This document shows, piece after piece, positions 20,774 through 31,449 of a stretch of 64,000 nt of DNA (the stretch's first letter is position 1; the number at the start of each line of letters is the position of its first letter). Source of the stretch: Limnanthes douglasii subsp. nivea (lineage: Eukaryota; Streptophyta; Magnoliopsida; Brassicales; Limnanthaceae); assembly GCA_036936605.1 (NCBI GenBank), contig JAUPFV010000001.1, forward strand, positions 32,683,900 through 32,747,899. The letters run 5' to 3'. Position numbers and translations under genes: made by a program. Under the pieces are notes generated by a model. The model saw only the letters and a list, made by a program, of their open reading frames with translations, was not told the DNA's origin and did not search any database.

Positions 20774-21237
20774 AAGGTGTAAATACAGACTTTCTATTTG
20801 CGGTTTGAGTTCAAACTCAGTCGAAACGATGCCGTTAGAAACGGAGGAGGACCGAACTCCGACCAAGACGACGGAGAGGACTACGAGATCTCCGAATTCA
20901 TGGTTGAAATCAACTGCGAACGAGTTCGAACGTTGCCATAGAGGAAAAGCCCGAATCGGATTTAAATTTAAGGATTAGAATCAGAATCGGAATCGGAATC
21001 GGAATCACAGGTAACAGAATAACTTCGGCGATTACAGCAATGATCCACTGAGTTACGCTCTTACTTGAAAACTGCAGCGTGGATGACGAGTTTTACCGAA
21101 GCTATTAGTCGAGGTTGCCTGTATTTCCTACGCCTGCGATTTAACGACGGTAGTACTTAGTTGGGGTGAGAACGGTTCGAGTTTGGTAATCGAGTTGTTT
21201 ATGAAAATAAATTAACAGAATCAATAGATTGATATAT
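20774..21237 (+). other. region with weak exon-like frame and GAATCG repeat
   Basis: After the end of copy B, an ATG at 20828 opens a 49-codon hydrophilic frame (MPLETEEDRTPTKTTERTTR). It ends at a stop before a short imperfect hexanucleotide array of AATCGG (20985-21004), which is followed by CACAG|GTAACAG, a donor-like site. Nothing recognisable is encoded. It could be a 5' exon remnant. Confidence 0.2.
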
Positions 21238-21463
21238 AAAGATCTCTTACATTATACCAATGTAGATTTGATAAGTTTTCTTAATTGTTAACATATATTA
21301 GGTTGTTTTTTTTTAAGCTAACAATTGAATTTATTCAAAAAGGTCCACCAGGGGCTAAAGGGGATAGATAGAAAGAGAATGTCTGTAAGAAAATTTAGAC
21401 CTTCCAACGATCAAAGTTACACAAACATCCATCCTAAAATTAAAAGATATAACAACTTCGATC
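21238..21463. repeat. left copy of flank repeat X
   Basis: The sequence from AAAGATCTCTTACATTATAC to AACAACTTCGATC is repeated at 26900-27124 on the other side of the gypsy element. Apart from one extra T in a poly-T run, I see no differences. At its right end the four bases GATC are shared with the truncated 5' LTR. Confidence 0.9.
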
Positions 21464-21794
21464 CTATTGGTCTCCTACCGTTACTTTTCATTCATTGACT
21501 ACCGTTACTTTTCATTCATTTAAGCCTTAATTGATGTCCGTTTCGTTCTCTTTATTTATGACTCCAAAATCTATATGTAAGAGAGATAGGAACTCCGAAA
21601 AGGCATAATCATAATTTCAAGTTATTTTATCTTCCTCTCTATTGTCTAATTCATATACTCATTCAAGAGAATTTGTGTTCTTAGAGGTAATCTTCTTACT
21701 TACAGTATTATCTCCTAGTCCTTATTCTACCATTCTTCGAACCTTTCGTCGGGTTTCTAGTTTGGATTTATCGTGCCTAACGAGTCCTGTAACA
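21460..21794 (+). repeat. 5' LTR, lacking its first 9 bases
   Basis: This matches the 3' LTR from GATCCTATTGG to the terminal CCTGTAACA. It carries two copies of the unit TACCGTTACTTTTCATTCAT where the 3' LTR has three. The TGTTACAGA start is replaced by flank repeat X, with GATC at the join. Confidence 0.92.
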
Positions 21795-21795
21795 T

Positions 21796-21808
21796 TGGTA
21801 TCAGAGCC
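21796..21808 (+). other. gypsy primer-binding site
   Basis: TGGTATCAGAGCC lies one base inside the 5' LTR and is complementary to the 3' end of initiator-Met tRNA. Confidence 0.9.
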
Positions 21809-21858
21809 ATCGATCTTCCGGACCCGGATTTTTTTTTTCTACTTCAAAATAAACAGTC

Positions 21859-24800
21859 ATGGAAACTAGGGCACAAACTTTGATCGAGGTTAACAAGCAA
21901 CTTGAGGAGATGAAGCAAGTTCAGGCCGATCAAGCCAAGCAAAATGAAGAAAATCGTGTGGCTCAACTCAAACAAAACGATCTATTGAGGAATGAGATGA
22001 CTGCTCGATTCAACGATATTAAGAACATGTTTGCGGAGCTACGCCCTATTACACAGAATCCTGAAAAACGTCCGCTGGTTGACGACGATCCTTCACATTC
22101 CGGCGTTTTCACGACGCTTCCCCGAACATTCTCTCCGGAACCACCTGATTCGCTGAACCTTGTCCCCGGTTCGAATCGTGGAACTAATCAGGAGCCTCGT
22201 ACGACACCAACAAACGGTTTGCTCACCCGCCTTACTAAGGTTGGGTTTCCTATTTTTGATGGATCCGACCTACGCGATTGGGTTTTTAAATGCGAACAAT
22301 TCTTTGCGCTTGACGGAACGCTAGATGAATCGAAGGTAAGACTCGCTACTATCCATATGACAGGAAAGGCATTGCAATGGCACCACAACTATATTGCAGA
22401 ACGTTTCAATCGATACCCACCCTGGACAGAATATGTTCTTGCAATTTCTACTCGCTTTGGAGGTTTGTATGTTGATCCATTATCAGAGTTGGTTAGCTTA
22501 CAACAAGAGACCGATTCGGTCGAGGTGTTTCATGATAAATTTGAGTGTAAACTCACACGGTTATCCCTACCACGCGCCCATGCGTTAAGTATTTTCTTAA
22601 CTAATCTAAATCCACATTTGCAGCTTCATGTGAGACAGTTCCAGAATGTAAACTCTGTTGCCGAAGCAGCAAAAATAGCTATGATGCATGAATCATATTT
22701 ACGCCTACTCCCTCACAAACCACAACGACCCTCATTCAAACCCAACACCTATTCTTCTCCAAACGCCTATCAAACACCAAAATATCCGAATCAAAACACC
22801 AAGCCACCGCTTTTACCCACTGCCCCTAGCAACACACAAACACATCAGACGCCAAATTTTACCTCAAGAAACAACAACCAAACACCCCGAAAATTTACTT
22901 GGCAAGAGATGCAAGATCGCAAACAAAAAGGTCTGTGCATGTATTGCGATGAAATCTTCACACCCGGCCATCAACAAACCCATCGCAAGGCTCATATATA
23001 TGTCATGGAAGGTGATGCAGAATCTGAACTTTCCGATGTAGATGAGGTTCATGACTTCGCCAACACGACGGCTGTTGAGTCAGAGCAAACACAACCGCCT
23101 ATGATATCGCTACACGCACTGACGGGCAACACAACCTTCAATTGTATGCGTTTGACAGGACAAAGTGGTAAGCGAAAGATCCACATTTTGATTGATCCCG
23201 GGAGTACACACAACTTCTTGGACCTAAAGGTTGCTAATGAAATCGGTTGCCCTCTCGAAGCGACTAAACCGATGGTTGTTTCCGCCGCCCTGGGAAGCAC
23301 AATTGTTACAAAATACAAGTGTAGCAATTTTTCTTGGAAAGTACAAGGCTATGATCTCACCACCGAGGTAAGAACTTTAAACCTTGACTGTTGTGATTTT
23401 GTGCTAGGTATTCAATGGTTGCACACCCTCGGTCCAATTCTATGGGATTTTCTCAACCTCCGAATGGAATTCAACCTTAATGGTTTGAAGCATGTGCTGC
23501 GTGGGAATGTAAACAAGGGTTGTAAGGCGATCAACGGAGCAAGTTTGAACAAGTTAATGCTTCAAGAACCTCAGATCGCATTGTTGTTTGGCCATGAGAT
23601 AACAGATGACGTTTTAGACGACTTAAACCCAAACGCTCTTTTGTCTCATATTTCGGCGACCAAAACAGAATTTTCTACAGACTCTACGCTGCGTGAGTTG
23701 ATCAGTTCGTACTCTGGAATTTTCATCGAACCCACAACTTTACCGCCTTTTCGTGAAGGGTTTAATCACAAAATTCCTTTGGTAAGCGGTTCTAATCCCG
23801 TTAATCTCCGACCCTATCGCTACTCATCCCTTCAAAAGGATGAAATAGACAAGATGATAAAAGATATGCTAAACCAAGGAATAATCGAACATAGTTCTAG
23901 TCCGTATGCTTCCCCAATTGTTTTAGTAAAGAAGAAAGATGGTACTTGGAGGTTGTGCGTTGATTATCGCGGGTTAAACAAACAAACCATCAAAGACAAA
24001 TATCCTATTCCACTGTTAGAAGACCTGTTAGATGAATTGGGTGGGGCTGTATACTTTTCAAAATTGGACCTCCGTGCGGGTTTTCACCAACTACGAATGT
24101 CACCCGAAGATATCTATAAAACAGCATTCAAGACTCACTCGGGACACTATGAATATGTTGTTATGCCGTTTGGTCTCACCAATGCACCTTGTACTTTTCA
24201 GAGCCTCATGAATCACATTTTTAGTGAAGTTACGCGAAAGTTTGTACTCGTTTTTTTCGACGATATCTTGGTGTATAGCTCTACTTGGGAAGCACATCTC
24301 ACCCACTTACAAACCGTTTTCGAGATCCTCCGCCAACAACAACTTTACCTCAAAGAAAGCAAATGCATTTTTGGAGCAACCATAATTGAGTATTTGGGAC
24401 ACTTCATTTCAGCAAAGGGAGTTGAAACCGATCCGGGTAAAGTTGACAGTGTTACGCAATGGCCTACACCGACCACGCAAAAACAGTTACGCAGTTTTTT
24501 GGGACTTGCTAATTACTATCGGAGGTTTATCAAAGGATATAGCGTGATCGCTAGGCCCATGACCAACTTGTTAAAAAAAGATGGTTTCGAATGGAATGAT
24601 GAAGCAAACGCGGCTTTTACAGCTTTAAAAAGAGCTTTATCGTCTACTCCTGTTTTAGCCTTACCGGATTTTGCCAAAACTTTTATCGTCGAGACTGATG
24701 CTTCTAACGTCGGGATCGGAGCAGTTCTTATGCAAGAGAATCATCCGATATGCTATATTAGTCGAGCTTTGGGACCTCGACACCAACGACTTTCGGTTTA

Positions 24801-26502
24801 TGAAAAGGAGTTACTTGCGGTTGTGTATGCAGTTCAACAATGGCATGCTTACCTTGCTCATGGCTTATTCATCATCAAAACCGATCAAAAGAGTATCAAA
24901 TATATGATGGAGCAAAAAGTTACTACTCCTTTTCAACACATGTGGCTTTCTAAGTTGATGGGTTACAATTTTGTTATTGAGTACAAACACGGAAAAGAAA
25001 ACCATGCTGCCGATGCTCTATCACGGGTTTCCGGTTCACAACTCCTTAGTCTTACGTTGTCTACGGTTCATTCGGGTTTTTTTGATTCCATCCGGCTTCT
25101 TTGGCAATCTGATCCTTCCCTCAAACAAATCATCGACGATATTGTTGCTGGTACGAATGTTCATCCGCACTATACGTACACCAATAACGAACTGCGCAGG
25201 AAAGGAAAGCTAGTTATCGGAAACCACAAAGACACCAAATTATCAATTCTTCAGTGGTTACATGATTCAGCGGTTGGAGGTCACTCGGGTCGTGACTCTA
25301 CTCTTCATCGTGCTAAAACTCTATTTTATTGGCCGAAAATGAGTACGGAAATACAAAATTATGTACGGAACTGTGCGATATGTCAACGAAACAAATACGA
25401 CAGGACAAAACGACAGGGTTTGTTACAGCCACTGCCTATACCGGACGGACTTTGGGAATCAGTTAGCCTTGACTTTATCGAAGGACTTCCAAAATCAGCC
25501 GGGAAGCATTGTATACTTGTCGTTATCGATCGGTTAAGCAAACAGGCGCACTTCATCGCCATCTCGCATCCATATACCGCTTTTGATATTGCTCACATTT
25601 ATCTCGATAATGTCTTCAAACACCATGGTATGCCGAAGGAGCTTATTAGCGATCGCGACCCTACTTTTCTAAGCGAAATTTGGCAAGAACTTTTTCGAGT
25701 ACATGGAGTGGATCTTCGCCATTCTTCCGCCTATCATCCACAAACCGATGGCCAAACAGAGGTCACCAATCGAACACTTGAGACTTATTTACGCTGTATG
25801 ACAGGTGAAGCTCCAACCACATGGTCCAAATGGCTTTCCTTAGCCGAGTGGTGGTATAATACGACCTACCACACCGCTACACGCATGACGCCGTTCGAAG
25901 CCGTCTACGGATACCCGCCTCCAACCCACCTGCCTTACCTACCCGGAGAAAGCAAGTCACCCACTATCGATAAGACTCTACAAAAGCGGGAAGATATCCT
26001 CCGGATGTTAAAGTTTCATTTGAATCGTGCCCAACATCGAATGAAGCAAACTGCAGATTTACACCGCTCCCACCGCGCATTCAACCTAGGCGATTTTGTG
26101 TACCTCAAGCTCCAACCATACCGGCAGAATTCGTTGAAAACAAACAAGGTACCGAATAAGCTTGCTCCGAAATATTATGGTCCTTTTCGTGTTACAGATA
26201 AAATTGGGAGCGTTGCCTACAAGCTGGAGCTTCCGGCCACCGCAGCTATTCACGACGTCTTTCATGTGAGCCAACTGAAGTTTTGCCCTAACCCACCGTT
26301 AACAATCTCTGCTCTGCCTCCATACCTCGTCGACTTGGGAAATTCTAAAGAACCCGAAGCAATCTTAGAACGCAAAACAGTCAAGCACCGCAACGCCGCT
26401 GTCACCAAAGTTCTCGTTCAATGGAAGGGTTATCCGTCATCGGCTGCTACTTGGGAGTTTTACCAAAACTTCGCCGCCAAGTATCCAAATTTCAATCCTT
26501 GA
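21859..26502 (+). CDS. gypsy gag-pol polyprotein, intact, 1547 aa
   Basis: The ATG at 21859 is the first after the primer site and opens a 1547-codon frame without stops. Order of domains: N-terminal coiled coil (about residues 5-70), gag capsid (about 125-250), a proline- and asparagine-rich linker, a zinc knuckle near 359 (CMYC-x7-GH-x4-H, where the last ligand is His rather than Cys), protease near 443 (LIDPGSTHNF), reverse transcriptase about 650-830 with FFDDILVY, RNase H from about 940 (ETDASNVGIGAVL), integrase with an H-H-C-C finger (about 1140-1185) and a D-D-E core (DFIEGLP, SDRDPTF, QTDGQTEVTNR), and a C-terminal chromodomain-like part (VLVQWKGYPSSAATWEF) that probably guides integration. 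The protease triplet is D-P-G instead of D-S/T-G, the one active-site oddity. Otherwise it appears able to produce all element functions. Confidence 0.95.
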   Translation: METRAQTLIEVNKQLEEMKQVQADQAKQNEENRVAQLKQNDLLRNEMTARFNDIKNMFAELRPITQNPEKRPLVDDDPSHSGVFTTLPRTFSPEPPDSLNLVPGSNRGTNQEPRTTPTNGLLTRLTKVGFPIFDGSDLRDWVFKCEQFFALDGTLDESKVRLATIHMTGKALQWHHNYIAERFNRYPPWTEYVLAISTRFGGLYVDPLSELVSLQQETDSVEVFHDKFECKLTRLSLPRAHALSIFLTNLNPHLQLHVRQFQNVNSVAEAAKIAMMHESYLRLLPHKPQRPSFKPNTYSSPNAYQTPKYPNQNTKPPLLPTAPSNTQTHQTPNFTSRNNNQTPRKFTWQEMQDRKQKGLCMYCDEIFTPGHQQTHRKAHIYVMEGDAESELSDVDEVHDFANTTAVESEQTQPPMISLHALTGNTTFNCMRLTGQSGKRKIHILIDPGSTHNFLDLKVANEIGCPLEATKPMVVSAALGSTIVTKYKCSNFSWKVQGYDLTTEVRTLNLDCCDFVLGIQWLHTLGPILWDFLNLRMEFNLNGLKHVLRGNVNKGCKAINGASLNKLMLQEPQIALLFGHEITDDVLDDLNPNALLSHISATKTEFSTDSTLRELISSYSGIFIEPTTLPPFREGFNHKIPLVSGSNPVNLRPYRYSSLQKDEIDKMIKDMLNQGIIEHSSSPYASPIVLVKKKDGTWRLCVDYRGLNKQTIKDKYPIPLLEDLLDELGGAVYFSKLDLRAGFHQLRMSPEDIYKTAFKTHSGHYEYVVMPFGLTNAPCTFQSLMNHIFSEVTRKFVLVFFDDILVYSSTWEAHLTHLQTVFEILRQQQLYLKESKCIFGATIIEYLGHFISAKGVETDPGKVDSVTQWPTPTTQKQLRSFLGLANYYRRFIKGYSVIARPMTNLLKKDGFEWNDEANAAFTALKRALSSTPVLALPDFAKTFIVETDASNVGIGAVLMQENHPICYISRALGPRHQRLSVYEKELLAVVYAVQQWHAYLAHGLFIIKTDQKSIKYMMEQKVTTPFQHMWLSKLMGYNFVIEYKHGKENHAADALSRVSGSQLLSLTLSTVHSGFFDSIRLLWQSDPSLKQIIDDIVAGTNVHPHYTYTNNELRRKGKLVIGNHKDTKLSILQWLHDSAVGGHSGRDSTLHRAKTLFYWPKMSTEIQNYVRNCAICQRNKYDRTKRQGLLQPLPIPDGLWESVSLDFIEGLPKSAGKHCILVVIDRLSKQAHFIAISHPYTAFDIAHIYLDNVFKHHGMPKELISDRDPTFLSEIWQELFRVHGVDLRHSSAYHPQTDGQTEVTNRTLETYLRCMTGEAPTTWSKWLSLAEWWYNTTYHTATRMTPFEAVYGYPPPTHLPYLPGESKSPTIDKTLQKREDILRMLKFHLNRAQHRMKQTADLHRSHRAFNLGDFVYLKLQPYRQNSLKTNKVPNKLAPKYYGPFRVTDKIGSVAYKLELPATAAIHDVFHVSQLKFCPNPPLTISALPPYLVDLGNSKEPEAILERKTVKHRNAAVTKVLVQWKGYPSSAATWEFYQNFAAKYPNFNP

Positions 26503-26516
26503 GGACAAGGATGTTC

Positions 26517-26531
26517 CGAAGAATGGGGCAA
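26517..26531 (+). other. polypurine tract
   Basis: GAAGAATGGGGCAA lies directly before the 3' LTR start TGTTACAG. It is the purine-rich primer site for plus-strand DNA synthesis, interrupted by a T and a C. Confidence 0.6.
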
Positions 26532-26899
26532 TGTTACAGAGATCCTATTGGTCTCCTACCGTTACTTTTCATTCATTGACTACCGTTACTTTTCATTCAT
26601 TGACTACCGTTACTTTTCATTCATTTAAGCCTTAATTGATGTCCGTTTCGTTCTCTTTATTTATGACTCCAAAATCTATATGTAAGAGAGATAGGAACTC
26701 CGAAAAGGCATAATCATAATTTCAAGTTATTTTATCTTCCTCTCTATTGTCTAATTCATATACTCATTCAAGAGAATTTGTGTTCTTAGAGGTAATCTTC
26801 TTACTTACAGTATTATCTCCTAGTCCTTATTCTACCATTCTTCGAACCTTTCGTCGGGTTTCTAGTTTGGATTTATCGTGCCTAACGAGTCCTGTAACA
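26532..26899 (+). repeat. 3' LTR, complete, 368 bp
   Basis: It starts TGTTACAGAGATCC and ends CCTGTAACA, with inverted ends TGTTACA and TGTAACA. It contains three copies of the unit TACCGTTACTTTTCATTCAT near its 5' end. The flanking sequence that follows is AAAGATCTC, the start of repeat X. Confidence 0.94.
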
Positions 26900-27124
26900 A
26901 AAGATCTCTTACATTATACCAATGTAGATTTGATAAGTTTTCTTAATTGTTAACATATATTAGGTTGTTTTTTTTAAGCTAACAATTGAATTTATTCAAA
27001 AAGGTCCACCAGGGGCTAAAGGGGATAGATAGAAAGAGAATGTCTGTAAGAAAATTTAGACCTTCCAACGATCAAAGTTACACAAACATCCATCCTAAAA
27101 TTAAAAGATATAACAACTTCGATC
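26900..27124. repeat. right copy of flank repeat X
   Basis: Near-identical to 21238-21463. It continues into a second tandem unit (27121-27174, beginning GATCAAAGTTACACAAACAT) that repeats 27069-27120 with a 3-base insertion. The left copy stops at GATC, exactly at the start of that second unit. Confidence 0.9.
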
Positions 27125-27325
27125 AAAGTTACACAAACATCAACCATCCTAAAATTAAAAGAGATAACAACTTCAACTGCAGCAATAAACAGTCTTCAGA
27201 GTGACATGCACAAATCAGGGAGTCCAGAAACTTGATGGAATTGAGATCGAGATGGCGTCAATTTCCTGCATTGAAAAAGAATTGATCAATCTACTGATGA
27301 GAGGGATGGAAGCAAAGAAGGGGAG

Positions 27326-28000
27326 TCAAGAATTGTCCCTGATATATCCCAGATTTTGCTGGTCCAGATAAATGATTGCTTTTAGAGTCGAATGAGCATT
27401 GTTGGAGTTGTAATCGAGTCTCATCTTGCATTTGTTGGTCCACTTCGCCAACCAATCAGCGGCGTTATTTTGCGCGCGATTGATGTGCTTGAAGCTCATG
27501 GATGCCTTGGCAAGACTACGACAACAACCTAGAATTCTTCCTATAGGGTTGTTGATAGAGCCAGAAGATAAAAGAGAGATAATTGTCGCGGAATCAGACT
27601 TTATATCAGCATTGGTGAAGCCGTGGTGATTGCAAATAAGGAGAGCGTCAATCATAGCTCTGGCTTCAGAGTAAAGCGGAGAGAGCTTCCCATAGGGAAA
27701 TCCATAGTCAGATAGAAGAAAGCCTTTAATGTCTCTAATAATGACACTGCGAGAGGCATCATCATTAGGAAAGGATGAGCCGTCAACATTGATTTTGATT
27801 CTGTTAGATGATGAGGGATACCATTGATGGAAGGATGGAGGCTGGGGATTGAAGTTGGAGTTGATACAACCAAGCTGAGAGGGAGCAGAGTAGAAATGAT
27901 GCCAAATATTTCGAGAGAGAATGTGAGTAGAATCCAGACCATGAATGATTATGTTGATTTGGTTGATGGCAGAGGAAACAGAAATGATCTTAGCTTCCAT
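27326..28000 (-). pseudogene. LINE 1 RNase H domain
   Basis: The 224-codon frame contains INVDGSSFPNDDASRSVIIR, GKLSPLYSEARAMIDALLIC, DIKSDSATIISLL and FKHINRAQNNAADWLAKWTN. These give the D, E, D and H/N-x-AAD-LA landmarks of the plant RNase H-like domain at the end of LINE ORF2. It is the best preserved part of the element. In frame upstream it is cut off from the reverse transcriptase by frameshifts, so it is a remnant and not a separate gene. Confidence 0.85.
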
Positions 28001-28273
28001 TTTTGCTTTGTTTCGCAGCTTCCAGATGGTCCAGCAAATAATGAAGGAAGAATGGTGCAGATGTGAGTGACCTTGTTGGATGTCCAGAACGAGGAGCGAA
28101 GCACGTGAGGCAGAGTCATAAATCTGTTAATTTTGATTCTGAAAATCGAGGAGTAGTGAAGCCAGACTTGCCAAGCAAGAGAGCAGTCTACCAAAAGATG
28201 CTTGATAGTTTCATGACTCTGACAGAACTAGCATTTCGAAGCTACTTGAAGATAACACTTCTGGAGAGAATCA

Positions 28274-30417
28274 TTAGTGAAGATCCAATTGTGAAGCATT
28301 TTTCCAGACAAGGTACGAGCACTTCCTTGGAGTAATACTGTTCCACAATTTACCAAAAAGGTTAGAAATATTATGCTTGGTTCTGAAATGGTTCCAGGTA
28401 TCCTTGGTTTTAAACTTGCTATCTTTAGAAATCATCCATAGGGGGAAGTCTTCGTAGTTAGCGTTAACTTTGTGGTTGGAAATATTTTGCAGGTCAGATG
28501 AGGAGAGATTGGTTTTCAACTTGTCCTCATTCCAATTGTGAAGGTTCCAAAATTCAGAGACTTTAGCATAGGTAATAGAATCATCTAATGAGTTATTAAC
28601 TTGAATGAGAGGGGATTCCCTTATCCAAGCATCAAGCCAGAAGTTGATATCACCATTGCCTAGTCTCCATTTAATGTGGTGCTCAACTTTATCTTTGATA
28701 GATGAAAGTCTCCTCCAAACTTTAGAACTATTCTTTTTTTTTGAAGTTAGCTAACAAAGGGTGCTTGTTGTTGCAGTACACATCATGAGTATACCTAGCC
28801 CAGAGAGATGAGTTAAGTCTGAAATTGAGCCAGAGATTGCAGGAGGCAACATCTTGAAGATCTTTTAGGCTGCGAACGTTGAGGCCTCCTTCCTGATAAG
28901 TCTTGCAAACTTTACTCCAGGTACACCAGTGGATTTTTGAAGTGTTGTGAGTGGATCCCCAAAGAAAGCTGTTAAAATACTTTTCAATTCTATCTATGAT
29001 GCCATTAGGAAGGAAATTACTCTGTAACCAGTAGCTAGGAATGGACATTAGGACGTTGTTGATCAACATTAGTCTACCGGCAAAAGAAAGAGCTTTCCCT
29101 TCCCACATATTATTTTGTTCCTAATGTTGGTGATCAAGCCATCATAGTTAGTAGACCAGTTGTTTCTGTTGATACTGACCCCAAGGTAGTTAAAGGGTAA
29201 TGGAGCATTCCTGAAACCAGTGCAATCAGCAATGGTATTGGCTTTAGTGGTAGGGAAGTTTCTAGCAGTAATGATGATAGTCTTATCAGTGTTGATAAGT
29301 TGACCATAAGCTCCTTGATAGTCCTGTAAAAATTTGCTTAAGGTAGAAATAGCATAATTAAAACTGTTAGTAAAGATTAAGAGATCATCAGCATAAGCCA
29401 ATGATGGGATACAAATGGTACTCCTGGTCTTGTATTAAACAAACTTATTATCACGATATAGCATATTGAGACCTGTAATTAGGATATTCTCTACAATAAT
29501 AAAATACAAGGAGACAAAGGGTCTCCTTGTCTGAGGCCTCTGTTGGATTTAAAATATCCAAAAGCAGAGCCATTAATAATAACAGAAATGTTAACATGTT
29601 TTATGATGTTATTAACAAGGTTAGTGAATCTTTTGCTGAAACCAAAAGTCTGTAGAAAATTTTCAATAAAGCTAAAGGACATTATGTCGAAGGCTTTTGC
29701 CATGTCGACCTTGATGAATATATTGCCATTGTTGTTCTTTTTGTTGAGATCATAGATTAGCTCATTAACTAATAGAATATGATCGTGAATGGACCTTTGA
29801 GCAACAAAAGCGCCCTGGTTGTCATAAATTATATTCTGAAGAATAGCTTCCATTATGTTGCATATAATTTTAAAGACAATTCTAATAAAAGTGGAACACA
29901 AACTAATTGGTCTGAATTGGCTCCAAGAGGTAGGATTAAAAACTTTAGGAATTAAAACCAAACCTGTGGCTAGAACCCCTTGAGGAAGGGTGTAGCCAAG
30001 GAAGAAGGATTCAATAGTAGACTTCATGTCATCTTTAATAATTCTCAAACAAGTAATGTAGAAAGTGAGGTTGAAACCATCCATTCCAGGTGCATTGTCT
30101 TTGTTAAGCCCTTTGATAGCATTCTGGATCTTTTCCTCAGTAGGAATAGCCATAAGATTAGTATTGTCCTCATCTGAAACTAATTTAAGGATAGAGTTAA
30201 ACAAATAACTATTAAGATAATTGATTTCAGAAGCATTATTAGTGTAAGAATTATCAGCTAGAATGTTATGAAAGTAGGATTCAACTGATTTGTTAATCAG
30301 CTTATCATAGGTGATCCATTGAGATCCATCTTTAATCTTATTGATCCTGTTTTTCTTTGCTTTCTTCTTGACATAGGCCTGGTAAACTTTGTTGTTGGGG
30401 TCACCATCCTTAATCAT
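28274..30417 (-). pseudogene. LINE 1 reverse transcriptase and zinc linker
   Basis: The 308-codon frame at 29491-30417 has NKDNAPGMDGFNLTFYITC, GLVLIPKVFNPTSWSQFRPI, SLCSTFIRIVFKIICNIM, NQGAFVAQRSIHDHILLVNE, KVDMAKAFDIMSFSFIENFL and GLRQGDPLSP, the fingers and palm of a non-LTR reverse transcriptase. After a frameshift, 29069-29401 gives AYADDLLIFT (the catalytic ADD) and GQLINTDKT. 28728-29108 continues with LSFAGRLMLINNVLMSIPSY and EGGLNVRSLKDLQDVASCNL, and 28274-28519 is the zinc-binding linker region. Several frameshifts prevent a functional ORF2. Confidence 0.9.
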
Positions 30418-30453
30418 GGATAAGTAGGTCTTCTGCTGCCAATAGCTCTCTTC

Positions 30454-31197
30454 TTAAGCCTGAGCTTGAAGAAGAAGGGCATTGGCTTGAAACCATTTTT
30501 TCTTGTTAGTGATGTTATTGTTTCCAATAAGGATACTTTCCATTTGGTCCCCCTCTTTTTCAGCCTCAGCAACTCTGTTGAAGATGTTTCTAAAAACATA
30601 AACATTCCAGCTTTTAAGGGCATCTTTTAGACGCTTCGGCTTATTCCAGAATCTGTGTGAGGGAGTACCCTGAATGTTCATAGTCCAATTAGAAGTAAAA
30701 AAGGTAATGAAATGTGCATGCAAACACCACATGTTAATAAATTTGAAAAAGAATTTCTGATTGGGTTTATTGTTGAAAACATAGATGAGAATAGACATAT
30801 GATTGGAGCAAGTCCTCGCGAGGTGCTTGATGATGGTGTTATTGAAAAGGTCAAACTAGTCAATATTGTGCAAGACGCAATCCAGACGATTCCATCTGGT
30901 GTGGTTGGTACAAGTAAATTTATTACCAATGTAACCAGCATCATCCAACTCGCATTGGCTGATGGTGTTGTTAAAATCATCTGCACTGTTGGTGTAGAAG
31001 TTAGTACAACCTTTCTGCTTAGAGGGATTGGATATGGTGTTGAAATCACCAAATAAAATCGTGTATTTGACAGTATATGAAATACTAGTAAGAGAGACCC
31101 AAAGAGATTTTCTGATCAGTCTTTGACAACTAGCATAAACAGCAGTTATGGAAATACTGTTATTAGTGTTAGGAACAATAACTTCAGCATGAATCAA
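30454..31197 (-). pseudogene. LINE 1 endonuclease
   Basis: Frame 30856-31197 shows ITAVYASCQRLIRKSLW, FGDFNTISNPSKQKG (the catalytic GDFN) and GNKFTCTNHTRWNRLDCVLH, the landmarks of the apurinic-type endonuclease that nicks target DNA. Frame 30454-30798 continues toward the RT with FKFINMWCLHAHFITF and WNVYVFRNIFNRVAEAE. The N-terminal part near 31200-31440 is recognisable only in pieces. Confidence 0.85.
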
Positions 31198-31449
31198 CTG
31201 TGGTAGATTAATGATAATGTTAATGTTAAAACAGTCCTTCTAAAACAGCCATATTTTGCTGTTGTAGTCGGAGAAGTAGTGATCAAAGCCAATTTTATCT
31301 GCAAAAATAGAAATTTGATTAGAATCCACCATAGGTTCTCGAATAGAAACAAAACTGATTTTGTTTTTTTATAATAATGTGTTTAAGCCTTCTCAAATAG
31401 GCTTTGTTTGCAATGCCACGAATGTTCCAATTAATGATGTTTATCATTA

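Larger units (their letters stand above)
21460..26899 (+). mobile_element. young Ty3/gypsy chromovirus (Reina-like)
   Basis: The element is 5.44 kb with short LTRs, a primer site, one long gag-pol frame and a chromodomain-like C terminus. RT-RNase H precedes integrase, which is the Ty3/gypsy order. Its small size, short LTRs and single fused frame fit the Reina-type chromoviruses; that lineage assignment is inference. The LTRs look identical apart from the missing first bases of the 5' LTR and one tandem unit, and the coding frame has no stop, so insertion was recent. The 5' LTR lacks its first nine bases (TGTTACAGA). Confidence 0.93.

Noticed and set aside
30712..31056. Plus-strand 114-codon frame
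   Set aside because: It is the antisense shadow of the LINE 1 endonuclease, whose GDFN and RLD motifs read on the minus strand.
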